Assembly: GCF_036324505.1 (NCBI RefSeq)
Contig: NC_086360.1
Location: forward strand, 12,560,793 to 12,624,792
Length of the DNA: 64,000 nucleotides
Origin: Eleginops maclovinus
Lineage: Eukaryota; Chordata; Actinopteri; Perciformes; Eleginopidae
Reading direction: 5' to 3'
The position numbers and the translations under genes are program-made. The notes below the pieces were generated by a model. That model worked only from the letters and a program-made list of their open reading frames with translations, was not told the DNA's origin and searched no databases. How positions within the stretch are numbered: position 1 is the first letter of the stretch; every line of letters starts with the position of its first letter. This document shows, piece after piece, positions 10,977 to 23,100 of the stretch.

Positions 10977-12100
10977 TATATAAATAAAAGGCCACATTAG
11001 GTTTTAGACATTTTGAAGGATCCCCCAGATTTGATGAATTGATGATGTCTGATAATAGCCAATTTCATCAGCAGGTAAGAATGTAGGAAGAGGTTCAGAT
11101 TAGTGGTAGAGCCTGCAATCTACATTAGTTTTCTACTATAATCAAACATATTTCTAAGTAGTAATAACCATGATGTTAAATCACTGAATTTCATATAGAA
11201 AGAGAATCAAAGAAATGAAGATAAAAAAATTGGCTACAAATCAGGTGGAGTTGAATTAAGAAAAAGCACTGAAATAATTATTCAGTTTGCTCTTCCAAGC
11301 CCTCAGGATACTGCATTGTATTTAATTATCAGCAACACTAGCATTTAACTCTACCTGGATCATTATATTTTTTGGATTGTTGAATATATTACAAAATTGT
11401 GGTGAACCTGAAGACTACATACCCAGGTTCATTGGAACACAGCACCATGCCTTCTAACTTTGATGTTAATATTAAAACATTTATTGCAAAAAAGCAAGTA
11501 CATTTATAGTTTAAGTGAGAAATTGTAGACAATCTACCTTTGGGTACAAACACATAACCTAAAACATGTCATTCTTTTGAGAATAGCATAGCCTTTTTAT
11601 TAACATGCCAAAATGTTTCAGATAATAATAAATGTTAAAGCATCCATATTTTCATTATTAGTCTATTATTTGTGGGGTTAGGGGGGTCAACATTTTCTGA
11701 CCAGGACAATGAGTTTTTAACAAAATAATAACGGTCGATTTTCACACTGTAATCTTATCAAACTAAAGAAGACTGGTCAGAGGTTGACCCATGGGACAGC
11801 AAGTAAGGTCATTTTGTCACAAGTTTTCCACAGTCCACTCTTTTTCTGATTATTTCTTTTGCAAAGCTTGAAGCTTTCATTATGACTGTGTAAGTGTATA
11901 TTTTTAACTTCCAAAGGGAAGTGAAAGTGTTTCTCAATGTTTGTCGAGACAACAAAAAAGGGAAGAACTAAGAAATTAAATCTTAGGTACATTTTTTACT
12001 CTCAAAATATATATTTTTTCTGCAACCAATGATGATCTAAACATCTTTCTAAAAGCATTAGGTTCTCGTGGCTGTCTAAGGAATAATGGGGTCAATTTAG
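10977..12100. other. Spacer between MSH3 promoter and Ly6 gene 1
   Basis: AT-rich intergenic DNA. Short reading frames are not gene-like and I recognise no repeat family here. Confidence 0.5.
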
Positions 12101-12240
12101 GGGTGACATTATTCCGGTCACTTAGGAGGAGGCTTTGTGAGGAAATGCAAATGATCAAGTTCGTAAAGAGTGGCTGAAAGAGGAAGGGCACTCTGCAGTC
12201 CCTCTTTCACTTGGCAAATCTGTTTTTCTCTCCGTTCATG
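12060..12240 (+). promoter_or_regulatory. Ly6 gene 1 promoter region with octamer motif
   Basis: A perfect octamer ATGCAAAT lies at 12145-12152. Just before it is a block (cttaggaggaggctttgtga and on) that recurs upstream of Ly6 gene 2 at about 16735-16765, so the promoters share ancestry. No clear TATA box is seen here, unlike gene 2. Roughly 90 bases separate the octamer from the start codon. Confidence 0.5.
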
Positions 12241-13662
12241 ATGAAGCTTTATGGAGTTCTGATCCTGTTTATAACTCTGTCTGCAGGTAATAATAGCTTT
12301 TGATTTAGACTTATGTGCACTGACTGAACATTGTGAGATGAAGAAAAGTAATGTGTTTGTGTGTATTATAAGTGTTAAAAAGTAAGTTTGATATTTTGGG
12401 CAACATGCATAATCACTGTGAGAAGATTGATCCCACTGTTAAAAATAATAACTTTTTCACATATTTTGTATATTTAATTGAAACAAAAAATCACTATGAT
12501 GCAATTAGAAGAAAGGGATCTTTTATTGTACTTTATTTAAATCTCGTTTGACCATCCCTGCGTCCTTTTTCTTTCCCCCGGGCAATGCAAAAACCAGGGA
12601 GCCACCTTTTCACACAAAACCAAATCAGATAGTCATTAAACTTTCCCATGATAAGCAGGGAATTTTATCTTTTTGGGACATGTATGACCTGTGAACATGT
12701 GGGCCCATTGCCCACTGGTGTCACTTTCTGCTGGCATGTGACTTTTTGTACTATATGTTGTTATAATTTCATACCAAATATACATTAAAATACCTTAATT
12801 AACCCAACTACATTTCTCCCTAGGGTAGCATTTCTGTAGTTCAACTTGTTGAATTGGTAGCTTCCCCAACCCTGCATCTTTGGCATGTGTTTCTGATGTT
12901 CCTGATGTGTTCTGTGTCTATGTACAGTCTGTGGATTAAGATGCTACACATGCACCGCCACCGACCCTAAATCCTGCATTGACACCAAATCTTGTCCAGT
13001 TATCTTCAACCGGTGTTTCTCTCTCAGAATAGACGGTTAGTTTTTTATTGACCTTGTACGTTTCTAAAGTTAATGTTGCAATCAAAATTATTCAATCCCC
13101 TTTGAACGTTAGCCAGCTGGTGTCTGGCTATGCATCACATTTGCAACAGGTCATAACAGCAAAAGGGTGTTCTACTAAGTACTGAAGATGCTTTTCATGA
13201 AGGGGTTGAATCATTTTGATTCTGCATTAGTCATTAAAAGTAGCATTTTGTATTGAATTTGGAAAAAAAACCCCTGTAATATTAGTTTCATTGAATTACT
13301 TAAACAGTTGATGTGTCATTTGTTTATTGCAAACAGCTGAGAAATTGTATATGTTGCCAATAAACCTAATGTGCAACGGGGGTTGAATCATTTCAATTGC
13401 AACTCTAATATTCCTCTCACAAAAAACAAGCATCATACAATAGTCTTGTTACTGTATGTGAACTGGTTTTTCGAAAGTTTCATATATATATTTTTTTTAT
13501 TTTTTTTTTGCAGGTTATAGCATGGTAACCAAGGGATGCCAAAGCAGCATAGCATGTGGCGGTGCCATGGCTTGCTGTGAAGGGAACTTGTGTAACAGTG
13601 CCCTACCCACTGTTCCCTGTGTCATCCTCCTGCTAGTCTCCTTGGCCTTCATCTTTTTCTGA
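12241..13662 (+). CDS. Ly6/uPAR-domain GPI-anchored protein, tandem copy 1
   Basis: Small secreted protein tethered to the outer membrane leaflet; ligand unknown. Coding exons are 12241-12286, 12928-13035 and 13514-13662, each with consensus splice signals and phase 1 junctions, giving 100 residues. Residues 1-15 or so are a signal peptide (MKLYGVLILFITLSA). The mature part starts GLRCYTCTA and has ten cysteines in three-finger order, ending with the signature ACCEGNLCN. The C-terminus is hydrophobic (VILLLVSLAFIFF), as for GPI attachment. A second ATG just upstream (12238) is in frame. An AATAAA is at 14083-14088. The exon structure matches copy 2. It belongs to the fish Ly6/CD59-like group; no finer orthology can be assigned by eye. 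Confidence 0.88.
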
Positions 13663-14196
13663 GGTTCTGGGACTTTGTTTTTTCTATGCTTCAATTATCC
13701 TGATCCAACTGAAGAAGAATAAGCAATTACAATACTTACCTGCTCTTCCAAACCTCTCATCAAAATCAAACTAATTATGTTGTCCCTCTGCCGGTTGTTA
13801 AATTTGTCATATATGAAGACGGTTGGTTTCATAACTGCTGTACTGATATGTTTTTAAGATGTCTTGTAGATGGTTTCTTGGTATGTTTATTTTTCTAATA
13901 ATCAAATCAAATCGTCCCTTGATAATGTATTTTTTTTTTTTAGCATTGTCTCCTAAAATATAGTGTGTGAGACAAATAGATCACCTTTCACAATATATGT
14001 GTGTCGTGTTATGTTATGTTTTATACAATTTGAATGAGCATGATTAGAGGGACTGTTTTTCTGTAATTGTTGTTATTATGACAATAAAGAGCTTGTATTG
14101 TAACTTGAACCTTGAAACTAGGGAAGCTAAGACGGATGCACACTAGATAATAAGGCTAGATGCGTTGGGAAATGAAGCTGTAATCAGTATCAGAAT

Positions 14197-15030
14197 CAGT
14201 GGCGAATGGCCAATAGAGGGCGCTAGGGCGCCGCCCCACCACTCACCTCTCACCACATTTCCTTGAAAAAGACATAAAAAAAATTAAATAAAAATGAAAT
14301 AATACAATAAAAATATTACGAAATATATGTATATATTGTTTTAGATGTGCAAGATAAATATTTCATAGTTAATGATGAGCAAAGTTGTTTCGTTCGTTGA
14401 CATTGTCTGATTGGTGACGTATTTCCGCCCTGGGGCTCAGGAATCTTTGCCCATAGACTCTCGTTCAAAGTTGTACATGCGCAGTAGCTCCTCTTCAATA
14501 CAAGAGATAGGACGATGTTGGGGCGCACCTCTCCTGCGCCCCGAGCTGAATGCAGCTGGATTTGGCGGCGGGGCTGACGTCACAGCCTTCTGTCAAAAAG
14601 TATGTGTATTGTCCATGTTATATATGATATATATTATTTAAATATATAGAGATAGAGATATATCTAGAGATAGATAGAGAGATAGATATAGAGATAGATA
14701 GATATTTATTATATATGTATATTGGCCATCTGTATAGTAATATAGCACATCTGTATATTTGTTCATACTACATCTGTTTATACTATGCCAATTATTCCCA
14801 CCTCTTTATACTGCCCTTATCTTTACATAATCACTCTTAACTGCATTATACATCACACTTGTTTCTCTTTGCACTTCTATCTATCTAGCTATAATGTTGT
14901 TTTTGTTGTTTTCATTTATGTAAATACACTCGTTTGATACCTTAGTACATGTATGCATGCTTTTTTTTTTAATATATATACATTTTAGAGTTATAGCCCC
15001 CCCTGGAGAAAACTCCACCAGCCGCAACTG
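14197..15030. mobile_element. hAT-type non-autonomous element with exact 8-bp target duplication
   Basis: The element begins CAGTGGCGAATGG and ends with the complement of CAGTTGCGGCTGG. Both ends are flanked by the identical octamer atcagaat (14189-14196 and 15031-15038), diagnostic of hAT insertion. No transposase is present. Inside are the gagggcgctagggcgcc motif, AT-rich DNA and a GATA-rich microsatellite at about 14640-14705. It lies between the two Ly6 genes. Confidence 0.88.
14640..14705. repeat. GATA/AT-rich microsatellite
   Basis: Imperfect repeats of gata, gagata and atat inside the hAT-type element. Confidence 0.75.
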
Positions 15031-15403
15031 ATCAGAATCCCTTTATTCGCCCCACAGAGGGGAAGTTTTCATTCGTTACAGCAAAAAGAGCCAAAGACAG
15101 CTTAATGTTACACCCAAGAAACAAAAATATATACAACAATTACACAATTGTATTTTAGTAGGGACCACAAAGGTGGGGTCAAGATAAACACTGGCTAATC
15201 ACCCCATGTTGAATTGCAAAGCAAGAACAATTTATAAAAATGAGTGCTCCAATTTGCATCACTATAATCTGATCATTTGTTTGCCTGTCTATAACTCCAT
15301 TGTCTACATGACGTGTTCGTAGACCACAAAGGAAGCTTGGGCACCTGTCATCTGATTTCTGAAATAAAGTACTTCTGATAAAGCCACTAAGGATGTCCCA
15401 GAA

Positions 15404-15942
15404 TTGAGACCTCATTTTAATTGGGATTCATTCTGGGCTAACATGCTTCAGGCGTCTCGCAATCCCGACCACCAACAAATCCATCTGAACTATGCACATA
15501 TAACTTACCTGACACCCAGTCGGCTGCATATCATGGGTCTTCTGGCAGATGCTCGGTGTACCCTGTGCTCCATGGTACATTACTCCATATGTTCTGGGAA
15601 TGCCCACCTGATGCCCGCTTTTGGAACAGGGTCTCCTCTAAGTTGTCAGAGATATTTTCTTTGACTGTACCTGTATCTGTGACTACTTTTATTTTGAATG
15701 ACTTATCCCAGCTGCTGGCTACTGGGTACCAGAAAAGACCTCTCTATGCTGGCCTTACAGTGGCTAAGAAATGGGTTGCTATGAGTTTGAAACAACTCGA
15801 CAAGCTCTCAGTGACCTGCTGGTTACTAACCTTTCTTGATGAAGTGTACATGAAGCTGTCCACTGCACACGTGATTGGAGTTAAGGAGTCCAATATTGGT
15901 GTATGGGTGTCGACAAATGAAAAATTGATGGAGCGGATGTAG
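15404..15942 (+). pseudogene. L1-like LINE ORF2 C-terminal fragment
   Basis: Two overlapping frames carry the C-terminal region of a LINE reverse-transcriptase protein: TYLTPSRLHIMGLLADARC (spread to 15570), then LHMFWECPPDARFWNRV and KLSEIF. This has the CxxC...H...C arrangement and aromatic FW pattern of fish L1-type ORF2 ends. A frameshift near 15585 separates the halves. The 5' portion, including the catalytic domain, is absent, as expected for a 5'-truncated, dead insertion. Confidence 0.7.
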
Positions 15943-15959
15943 CCATCTTATTGTTAATA

Positions 15960-16466
15960 CACTGCCCGGCCAAAAAAAGGTCACACTGTAATATTCGTTG
16001 GACCACGTCTAGCTTTGATTATGGCACACATTCGCTTTGGCATCGTTTCCACAAGTTTCTGCAATGTCACAACATTTATTTCTGTCTAGAGTTGCATACA
16101 TTTTTCGCCAAGATCTTGATGACGGGAGATTCGGACAGTCTTCTCCAGCACATCCCAAAGATTCTCAATTGGGTTCAGGTCTGGACTCTGTGGTGGCCAA
16201 TCCATGTGTGAAAATGATGTCTCATGCTCCCTGAACCACGCTTTCACAATATGAGCCTGATGCATCCTGGCATTGTCATCTTGGAACATGCCCGTGCCAT
16301 CAGGGAAGAAAAAAATCCATTGATGGAATAACCTGATTCAGGTAGTCAGCTGACCTCATTCTTTGGGCAAATAACGTTGCTGAACCTAGACCAGAGCAAC
16401 TGCAGCAACCCCAGATCATAGCACTGCCCCCCACAGGCTTGTGGCCTTTTTTTTGGCCGGGCAGTG
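15960..16466 (-). mobile_element. Deleted Tc1-type element with ~22-bp inverted ends
   Basis: Ends CACTGCCCGGCCAAAAAAA are inverted and flanked by TA (15958-15959 and 16467-16468). On the minus strand, between them, is the C-terminal half of a Tc1-like transposase: [22 protein letters not shown] with the second Asp, and [12 protein letters not shown] with the Glu. The N-terminal DNA-binding half is missing, so it is non-autonomous. A second copy of the terminal motif (gtccgggcagtgta) follows at 16485-16500. Confidence 0.85.
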
Positions 16467-16679
16467 TATGTGTATATATATCTTTTTTTTGTCCGGGCAG
16501 TGTATTATTTCTGTATTTGTTGTATGTTGTGTTGTATTTGTTGTGATTGTTAATTGTATTTTGTCCTTTGTATGAATAAAAAAATATGATAATAAAAAAA
16601 GAGTGTGCCACATAAAGCACTCTTATATGGGCATGGTTAACTTTTGTTAATGATCCCCTAAATGAAACCAATGAAAAAA

Positions 16680-16882
16680 ACAGAGACAAACAGAAACCGG
16701 GTTAGTGCACACCTGTGTCTTTTGGGATAATGTCACCTTGGGAGGAGTCTTTGTGAGGAAAAGCAGTTTTCCTGTTTGGAGGACGGGACTATAAAAAGGA
16801 AGAGCATTGACGGGGTGGTCGTTTCCCCTCGAGTTTTTCTCCCACACGGTTAATTAAAGGTCGGATTTCCTTTCTGTTCAAG
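16680..16882 (+). promoter_or_regulatory. Ly6 gene 2 promoter with TATA box
   Basis: TATAAAAAG at 16790-16798 lies about 85 bases before the start codon. The block cttgggaggagtctttgtga (16736 on) matches the same position upstream of Ly6 gene 1, but the octamer there is altered (gaggaaaagcag). Confidence 0.6.
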
Positions 16883-17669
16883 ATGCAGTTTTATGGAGCT
16901 CTGATCCTCTTGATGACGTTGTCTGCAGGTAAAAACTGCTTATGTATTGGCTTCAGGTTGAACCAAGAAAGTCAAAGTATTTTTCTTTTAGTTATTATGG
17001 TGGTGAACTGGAAATATGTCGCAGTAGTTTGATATGGCACCGTTGTTTATAATGAAATTGAAGTTATATATATTTTTTGGATTTAGGTTGTTTTTTTAAA
17101 TGTGTTGCGCATCATTAATTTGATTCAATAGTTATATTTTCAGAAACTGCAACAAAGCAACAGTCTTAGAAGAAAAATACTTTTTCATTATGTTTTTTGG
17201 AGGATGGTGCAAAAAAGAGTAGCCTATTACATTTCACATTTCACAGAGTATTATATGTGAAACCTAAACAGTTTGTGGCGCTTTTTCCATTTCTGTACAG
17301 CCTATGGGTTGAAATGCTACAGTTGTTTTGGAAGTCATGCCTGCTTAACGACAACTTGTCCTCCCGGACTTGACCGTTGTTCCAGCGCCGAGTTGCTTGG
17401 TGAGTTTTACACCTCAGGTATTATTAAGCACTTCGGATAGATAATATATCAGTGCTATGTTTATCTTCCAAATGCTTGGTGGCTTGTTTAAACTTAGTTT
17501 GTGTATATCGCACCTTGCAGGTAATAAAATGAAGAGTTGCTTGGCCAGCGCTGCATGTGTTAGCCCCATCGAGTGCTGTGCCGAGGACCTGTGTAACAGC
17601 GCCTTGCCCATCGGCTGCAGTCCGGTACTTCTGCTGCTCTCCTCGGCCATCATCACAGTCTTTCTCTGA
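16883..17669 (+). CDS. Ly6/uPAR-domain GPI-anchored protein, tandem copy 2
   Basis: Paralogue of the gene at 12241. Exons are 16883-16928, 17301-17399 and 17521-17669; exon 1 (46 nt) and exon 3 (149 nt) have exactly the lengths and phases of copy 1, giving 97 residues. The signal peptide is MQFYGALILLMTLSA. The mature chain begins YGLKCYSCFG, carries ten cysteines and ends with ECCAEDLCNSALP followed by a hydrophobic tail (VLLLLSSAIITVFL) for GPI anchoring. The signal peptide and CN-S-A-L-P end are well conserved between copies, but the central loops differ strongly, as is usual for binding loops in this fold. AATAAA at 17781-17786. Partner and role are unknown. Confidence 0.88.
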
Positions 17670-17829
17670 GGCTCCGGAGCAGCTTAACAATGTTTGTCTT
17701 CCTTTTTTTGTAATCCTACAAGAATAGATACATTTCTGGACGTGTAAAAGCTGTAAATGAATGGATCTCGACAATTGCTCAATAAAACACAAAATGATTG
17801 ATTATTTAACTGTTTAATTCATTTGTTCT

Positions 17830-19750
17830 GCATTTAACATCACTTTTTACAGCAACGTTGTCATGTAGCCGTAATAAGGAACATGAGTGACAACACAGGA
17901 CATTAGACATTAACAATATTGAGGGAATTAATAAATTATACGTAAATTGCTCTGGATTAAGGAGCAGATCAGCATACCAACATGTATGGACTGTTTTTTA
18001 AAAAATGGAGTTACTTTTAATCAACAGGTCAACACAAGCATAAATAAAGAGGCAGAAAACATTGCCGAACTGTATTCTCTATAGGTATTAATCTAGACAC
18101 CAATGACATGTTTTTACATGCAGTGAAATCTAATACTTTTATCTTTTCCAAAAAACAACATTAAGAGGAAGAGGACAACAGGCAATGCGGCATGTATGGC
18201 ATGCTTAAAATAACAATTCAAAGGTGAGGAAAGTGAAGACAATCTACAGATAATACAAAAGGTGGTTAAGGGAAATGTTCTTAGTTAGTATAATCTGATA
18301 CAAGTTTGTTACGTTTGTTTGCAGGAATTTAAACAAAATGCATTATTGTAAAACATGTAAAATTGAGCATGTTGTTCTTTGAAATAGTTTTGGTAATGTT
18401 CAAGTGTTGTTTAGGGTAGCTGAACATATGAAGTTCATGCTTTCCAGACTAGAACAAACATACGTGCAAAAAACATGTCGGTTCTTTGGCAGACTAACGT
18501 TATAATGCAGGAACTATTCTCTGCAATAAAAATGCTGTTAAAATTGGCAATCATTCAATTAGAAACACTTCCCTTTACCATGTTAAACTGTGTTGTGTCA
18601 CAGAGGAAATACCCACATGGATTTAATCAAAAACTTCATATGGCAAAAATATTCTCCAGTTAGTTTATTCAGTGTCATGACGAAATCCCTTTAAATGTCT
18701 CACTCTTACAGAAGTTAACCTAGTATTTTTATTTCTTCCAAAAAAAAACATATTCGTAACATTATTCCCAATGATGCATTTTTCTTCTAGAAATGTTGTC
18801 AAAGCCAACGCATGTAATCTTTGAACAAGTATGACTCTGGCACCATCTGGTGGTAGTGTGAAGAATGCAAGAACGCAACAAAAAGAATCCCAATTTACAA
18901 ACATTTTTCAACTGACAAAACATATCTGAATAATGTGAAAGATACTCTGATCCCATAAATTTGCAATGTATAGTGACTTTAATATTTTGCAAAAACAATA
19001 CTGGCTCTAGCTTATACAGCTTTATTATTTTCAAGCAAGGCATTTAGATTATTAAGCCAGTGGTGTGCTATACTATATATTATCGTCCCAGAAATCACTG
19101 TGTACGAGCGGACAAGCATGTATTGAGATGGGAGATCCTCACATACTTACAACGTATAGGTACAAATCATCAAGCCTTAAATCGCTGTGAGCAGAGGTGA
19201 GTGTCGGCATAGATTACTTTAGCTGATAAGGCAAATAATGTCACGAGGCAGACATGGACGGCACGTAGCAATATGGCATCTTTGAGAACAATACATGTTG
19301 TTCGAAGGCAAACTAGTAGCATCAGTTTCCTAATGTATTTCTTGCTGCGGATTAACTAAATTAATTCAAACATTATACATGTATTTCTTTAAAACCTACC
19401 CTGAGCTGTACATTTAACTTGTCAAGATGAAAAGAGCAGATATGTTGGCACTGGAATGACATAATGGCACAACAGGTCACAGAAGTTTTGACATAAAAAT
19501 ATTTGCAGTGTGTTGATCGTGACCATCAAAGTACCATCAAACATGTGACTTTCCTGTAAATACACTCAAATACTATCCTACAAACAGAAAGAAAGAAGTT
19601 AATAAATATAAATAGAATGTAATTAACAAATGACTCTGAGTCACATGTTAGTTTCAATTCAATGCAAATTAATGCAGGTTAGCTTAAACATAGGTGTGTG
19701 TTTCTCACGAGAGCCGTTGCAATAGTGACACGGCTAGGTATGCCCTCTGA
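17830..19750. other. Intergenic spacer, Ly6 gene 2 to MYORG
   Basis: AT-rich DNA without recognisable exons or transposon ends. Short open frames near 18475 and 18665 have no family features. Confidence 0.5.
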
Positions 19751-19757
19751 CTGCATA

Positions 19758-19763
19758 TTTATT
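19758..19763 (-). promoter_or_regulatory. Possible MYORG polyadenylation signal
   Basis: AATAAA on the minus strand about 420 bases beyond the MYORG stop. It is the nearest canonical hexamer I could find downstream of the gene. Confidence 0.4.
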
Positions 19764-20181
19764 GCCGGTTCAGTGAACCAACCCCAATCAGGCCATAATA
19801 TAAACACAAGTGAGATTACTTCTGGCACAGTTGTTATTAAACCATACTAGCTGCGGTGGAAGACAAGGTGACGATACAATCTGAAATCGGTTTTACTATT
19901 GGCTGTGGAAGGCACATGAGGATCAGCTTAATGACGGAGCAAGATAATTAGGAATGAACACAAATTTCATTGTTATTCTTTCAGTGGGCGGTTAATATGG
20001 ACACGCAAAAGTACCGCAGGGTAGACATCTAGTTCATCTTTACCAAAAAATGCAGCGGAACCCCTAGTGGTCATTTCCCTTTGAACAACAAACATCTGCT
20101 GCTACGTCTTGGCATGTGTGCTTAAAAGAATGTACATGTGCATACAGTATGTGTGTGCAAGTGTATGCGTCTTTAATGTCT

Positions 20182-23100
20182 TCAGTGAACCCATGTAAAG
20201 AACGCTATATCGTCCAGGTCCACGGGGTAGTCAGTGAGGTACATGGGGCACTTATCAAAATGTTCTCCCTTGTAGCTTCTCCATCGTCCTGCAGGCAGGT
20301 AGATGTCCCTCTCCTGCTTTCCTGGCTCCAACACCGGAGCCACCATCAGGTCATCCCCGATCAAGAACTGGGAGTCAATCTTGTAGGCTGCCTCGTCGTT
20401 GATGGCGATCCACCAGAGGGGCCTTATGATTGGGTCTCCTGTATCAAGAACCTCGCCTGCCAGCTCGAGGACCCTTGGGGCCACCAGAGTCTCGTGAAGC
20501 GCTGTGAACTTCTGCGCTATCTCTACAACCTGCAGGTCAATACACAGAGATACAGTGTTAGCATCATAGAAATGCATGGTGGCTGGTTTATTAAGACATT
20601 TTCTTCTTGATTTCTGACATCAAAACATTTAAAAGACAAGGACAGAGGGCACAATGAAGCCAGAACTTAAAAGCAAGTAATAATGAATTGATATTTTTAA
20701 CATTTATCTACATTTACTAATCATCTACCATCAAATGGTTGTCATGCTTTTGAAGTGCAGAGCCATTTAGTTTTTTATAAATGTAAGAAAAGAATAAATG
20801 ACAGTAATCTACAGTACATTGTTGAAAAGGCAAGCAGAAATCTTCGTTCAGTTTTTGGACTCAACAACTTGTCAAGAAAGATGTGTGCATGCTTTCACAT
20901 TCTTTGAAAACATATATTTACAAATACAAATTATCCCTAGAGTGTTTTAAATTGGGTTACCTTATTGTCATAGGCCCACGGTGGTATAGAGAACTGCATG
21001 GCAGGCATGAAAGCAGACAGCTCCAACCAACGGATGTACAGCTCTCTGTCTGGAAGAACGTTTTTGCCATCTGAACTACCTAAAAAGACAAATCAGACAG
21101 TGTCAGACAGTACACTAAAACCGTATCAAAGATCTTTATGTGTCTTTTAAAAAGCCTACTCTGGACTCTAAAGTTATGTTGGAATAGTGTTTTATTTCTT
21201 TGTAATGTTTCTAACTTGATGAAATGACTCGGAAGTATTTTAGTGGCGGCCATGAAGGAAGCTGTTGGAATTGTTTAAATACTAAGGAAAGTGCTTACTT
21301 CCTAATCTCTTTTAGCAAAGGTTCCACTAGACCAATTTAAATATAAGAAAAGAAAAAAAAACTATCACACTCTTTTTAGTAATAATATTTAAAGAGATGC
21401 AACCCAATAACATCCTCCCATCGTAGCATTAGTGTACTTTGATTCTCTTAAAAAGACAGATGTCTTTTCCCTGAATGATTATTTCAAAAAAATGTCTTGA
21501 CCTCATTAATTTTTTTATCAAGGTCATGGTAAAGGTAAAGTGGTTGGTAGTTTTAGACAGCTCAGAAGCAGCCTTTAACTCTCTGAAGGAATATGTTATG
21601 CAGTACCATACCTGTGGTGCGGTTTGGGTATGCGTTCCCTCCTATCATATCAGGTAAGACAAACTGGTAGCCCAGAATGCTAATAGTCAGAACAGTCGGG
21701 ATGATGGACTTGAGGCCGAGCTCGTAACCCCACACAGAGTCTCTGTCAATGATCCTGAAGAAGCAGGAGATGTCCTGACTCTGGTAGCCGACCCTCAGCT
21801 CTGCACGCTCACTGAATGGGATGACCATCTCTGTGTAGCGGCGGGTGAAGGTGGAGGGATCAGACAGTGGGACCATGGTGCTAAACTGACGTGGGAGGTA
21901 GCTTGACTCTCCTGCATCAAACTTGAAAGAAGTGACTCCATAGCGAGTTTTGATCATATGCAGATGTGACGAATACCACTCTCTTGCCTCTGGGTTTGTA
22001 AAGTCCAAGATACCTCCGATGCCATTCCACCAGCGAACCAGAGCAGGCAGCTCTCCGCTGGGCTCCCGCACAAACAATCCTTTCTCCACAGCAACACCAA
22101 AGTTGATGGAGTCATAGTTGATAAAAGGATGAGTCCAGAGTGACACTCGAAACCCATCCTCTCTGAGTTTGTCAAACATACCGCTAGCGTTGGGGAACTT
22201 CTGCGGGTCAAAATCAAACTCTCCATAATCTGAAGTGTAACGATCGTCTAGCTCTAGGTGGGAGCATTTGAAGTCATGCTCGGTGATGTCGGAGGCGTAA
22301 CGCAGCAGTTTCTCCTGAGTCACAGCAGTCTTGTGGAGAGCCCATGTGGACCATAATGGCTGTTTAAACACTTCAGGGGACGGGACCTTGATAGGCTTTG
22401 GGAAATATCGACGTACCTGAGCACAACAAATGCATACAGAGCAGACACTTACTACAGGAATATTCACAGCATATTTCCCATAAATTCAAAATGTGACTTT
22501 AAATACTACATGGCAAAGATGTCAGCAGCGAATTATCAAACAATAACCAAAACTAATCTCAATTCAAGTCCTTGTTACTTTAGCAACTAGCTATTGGTCT
22601 TTATAAACGAATACATGTTTTAATTAATAGACTTATCATAAAATGTCAAAAAAATGTAGGCGATGAAGATCACAGCTATCAGAATCCTAGGTTAGACCTT
22701 AAAGCATCTTGTTTTCGTCCTATCATCAACTCAAAACCTAAATATATTCACTTTATTGTAATCTAAAAAAGAGAGAAGCAAATACCAACAATGTAGAAAC
22801 TAGATTTTGGTAGATAAATGAATTTTTCAACAACTGTCAGAGTGGTTAACAATAAATGTTTCTGGTATATAACAGTTAAGAAGGCATTGTGCTTTGGTAT
22901 TTCCCATCATCTTCACTCCAATTTTGCTCTTAGTTTAATCTGTTTGGCCCGATCTTTAAGTGCATAACCAAATATAAACAATTCCCCCCTTCCCCAAACG
23001 TTCTCAAAAGCACTCTTACAAATTCCACAGTATGTCATTACTTACCATGTATTTGTGAATAGAGGTCACATCCAAACCCACACACACTCTGTAGCTGAGT

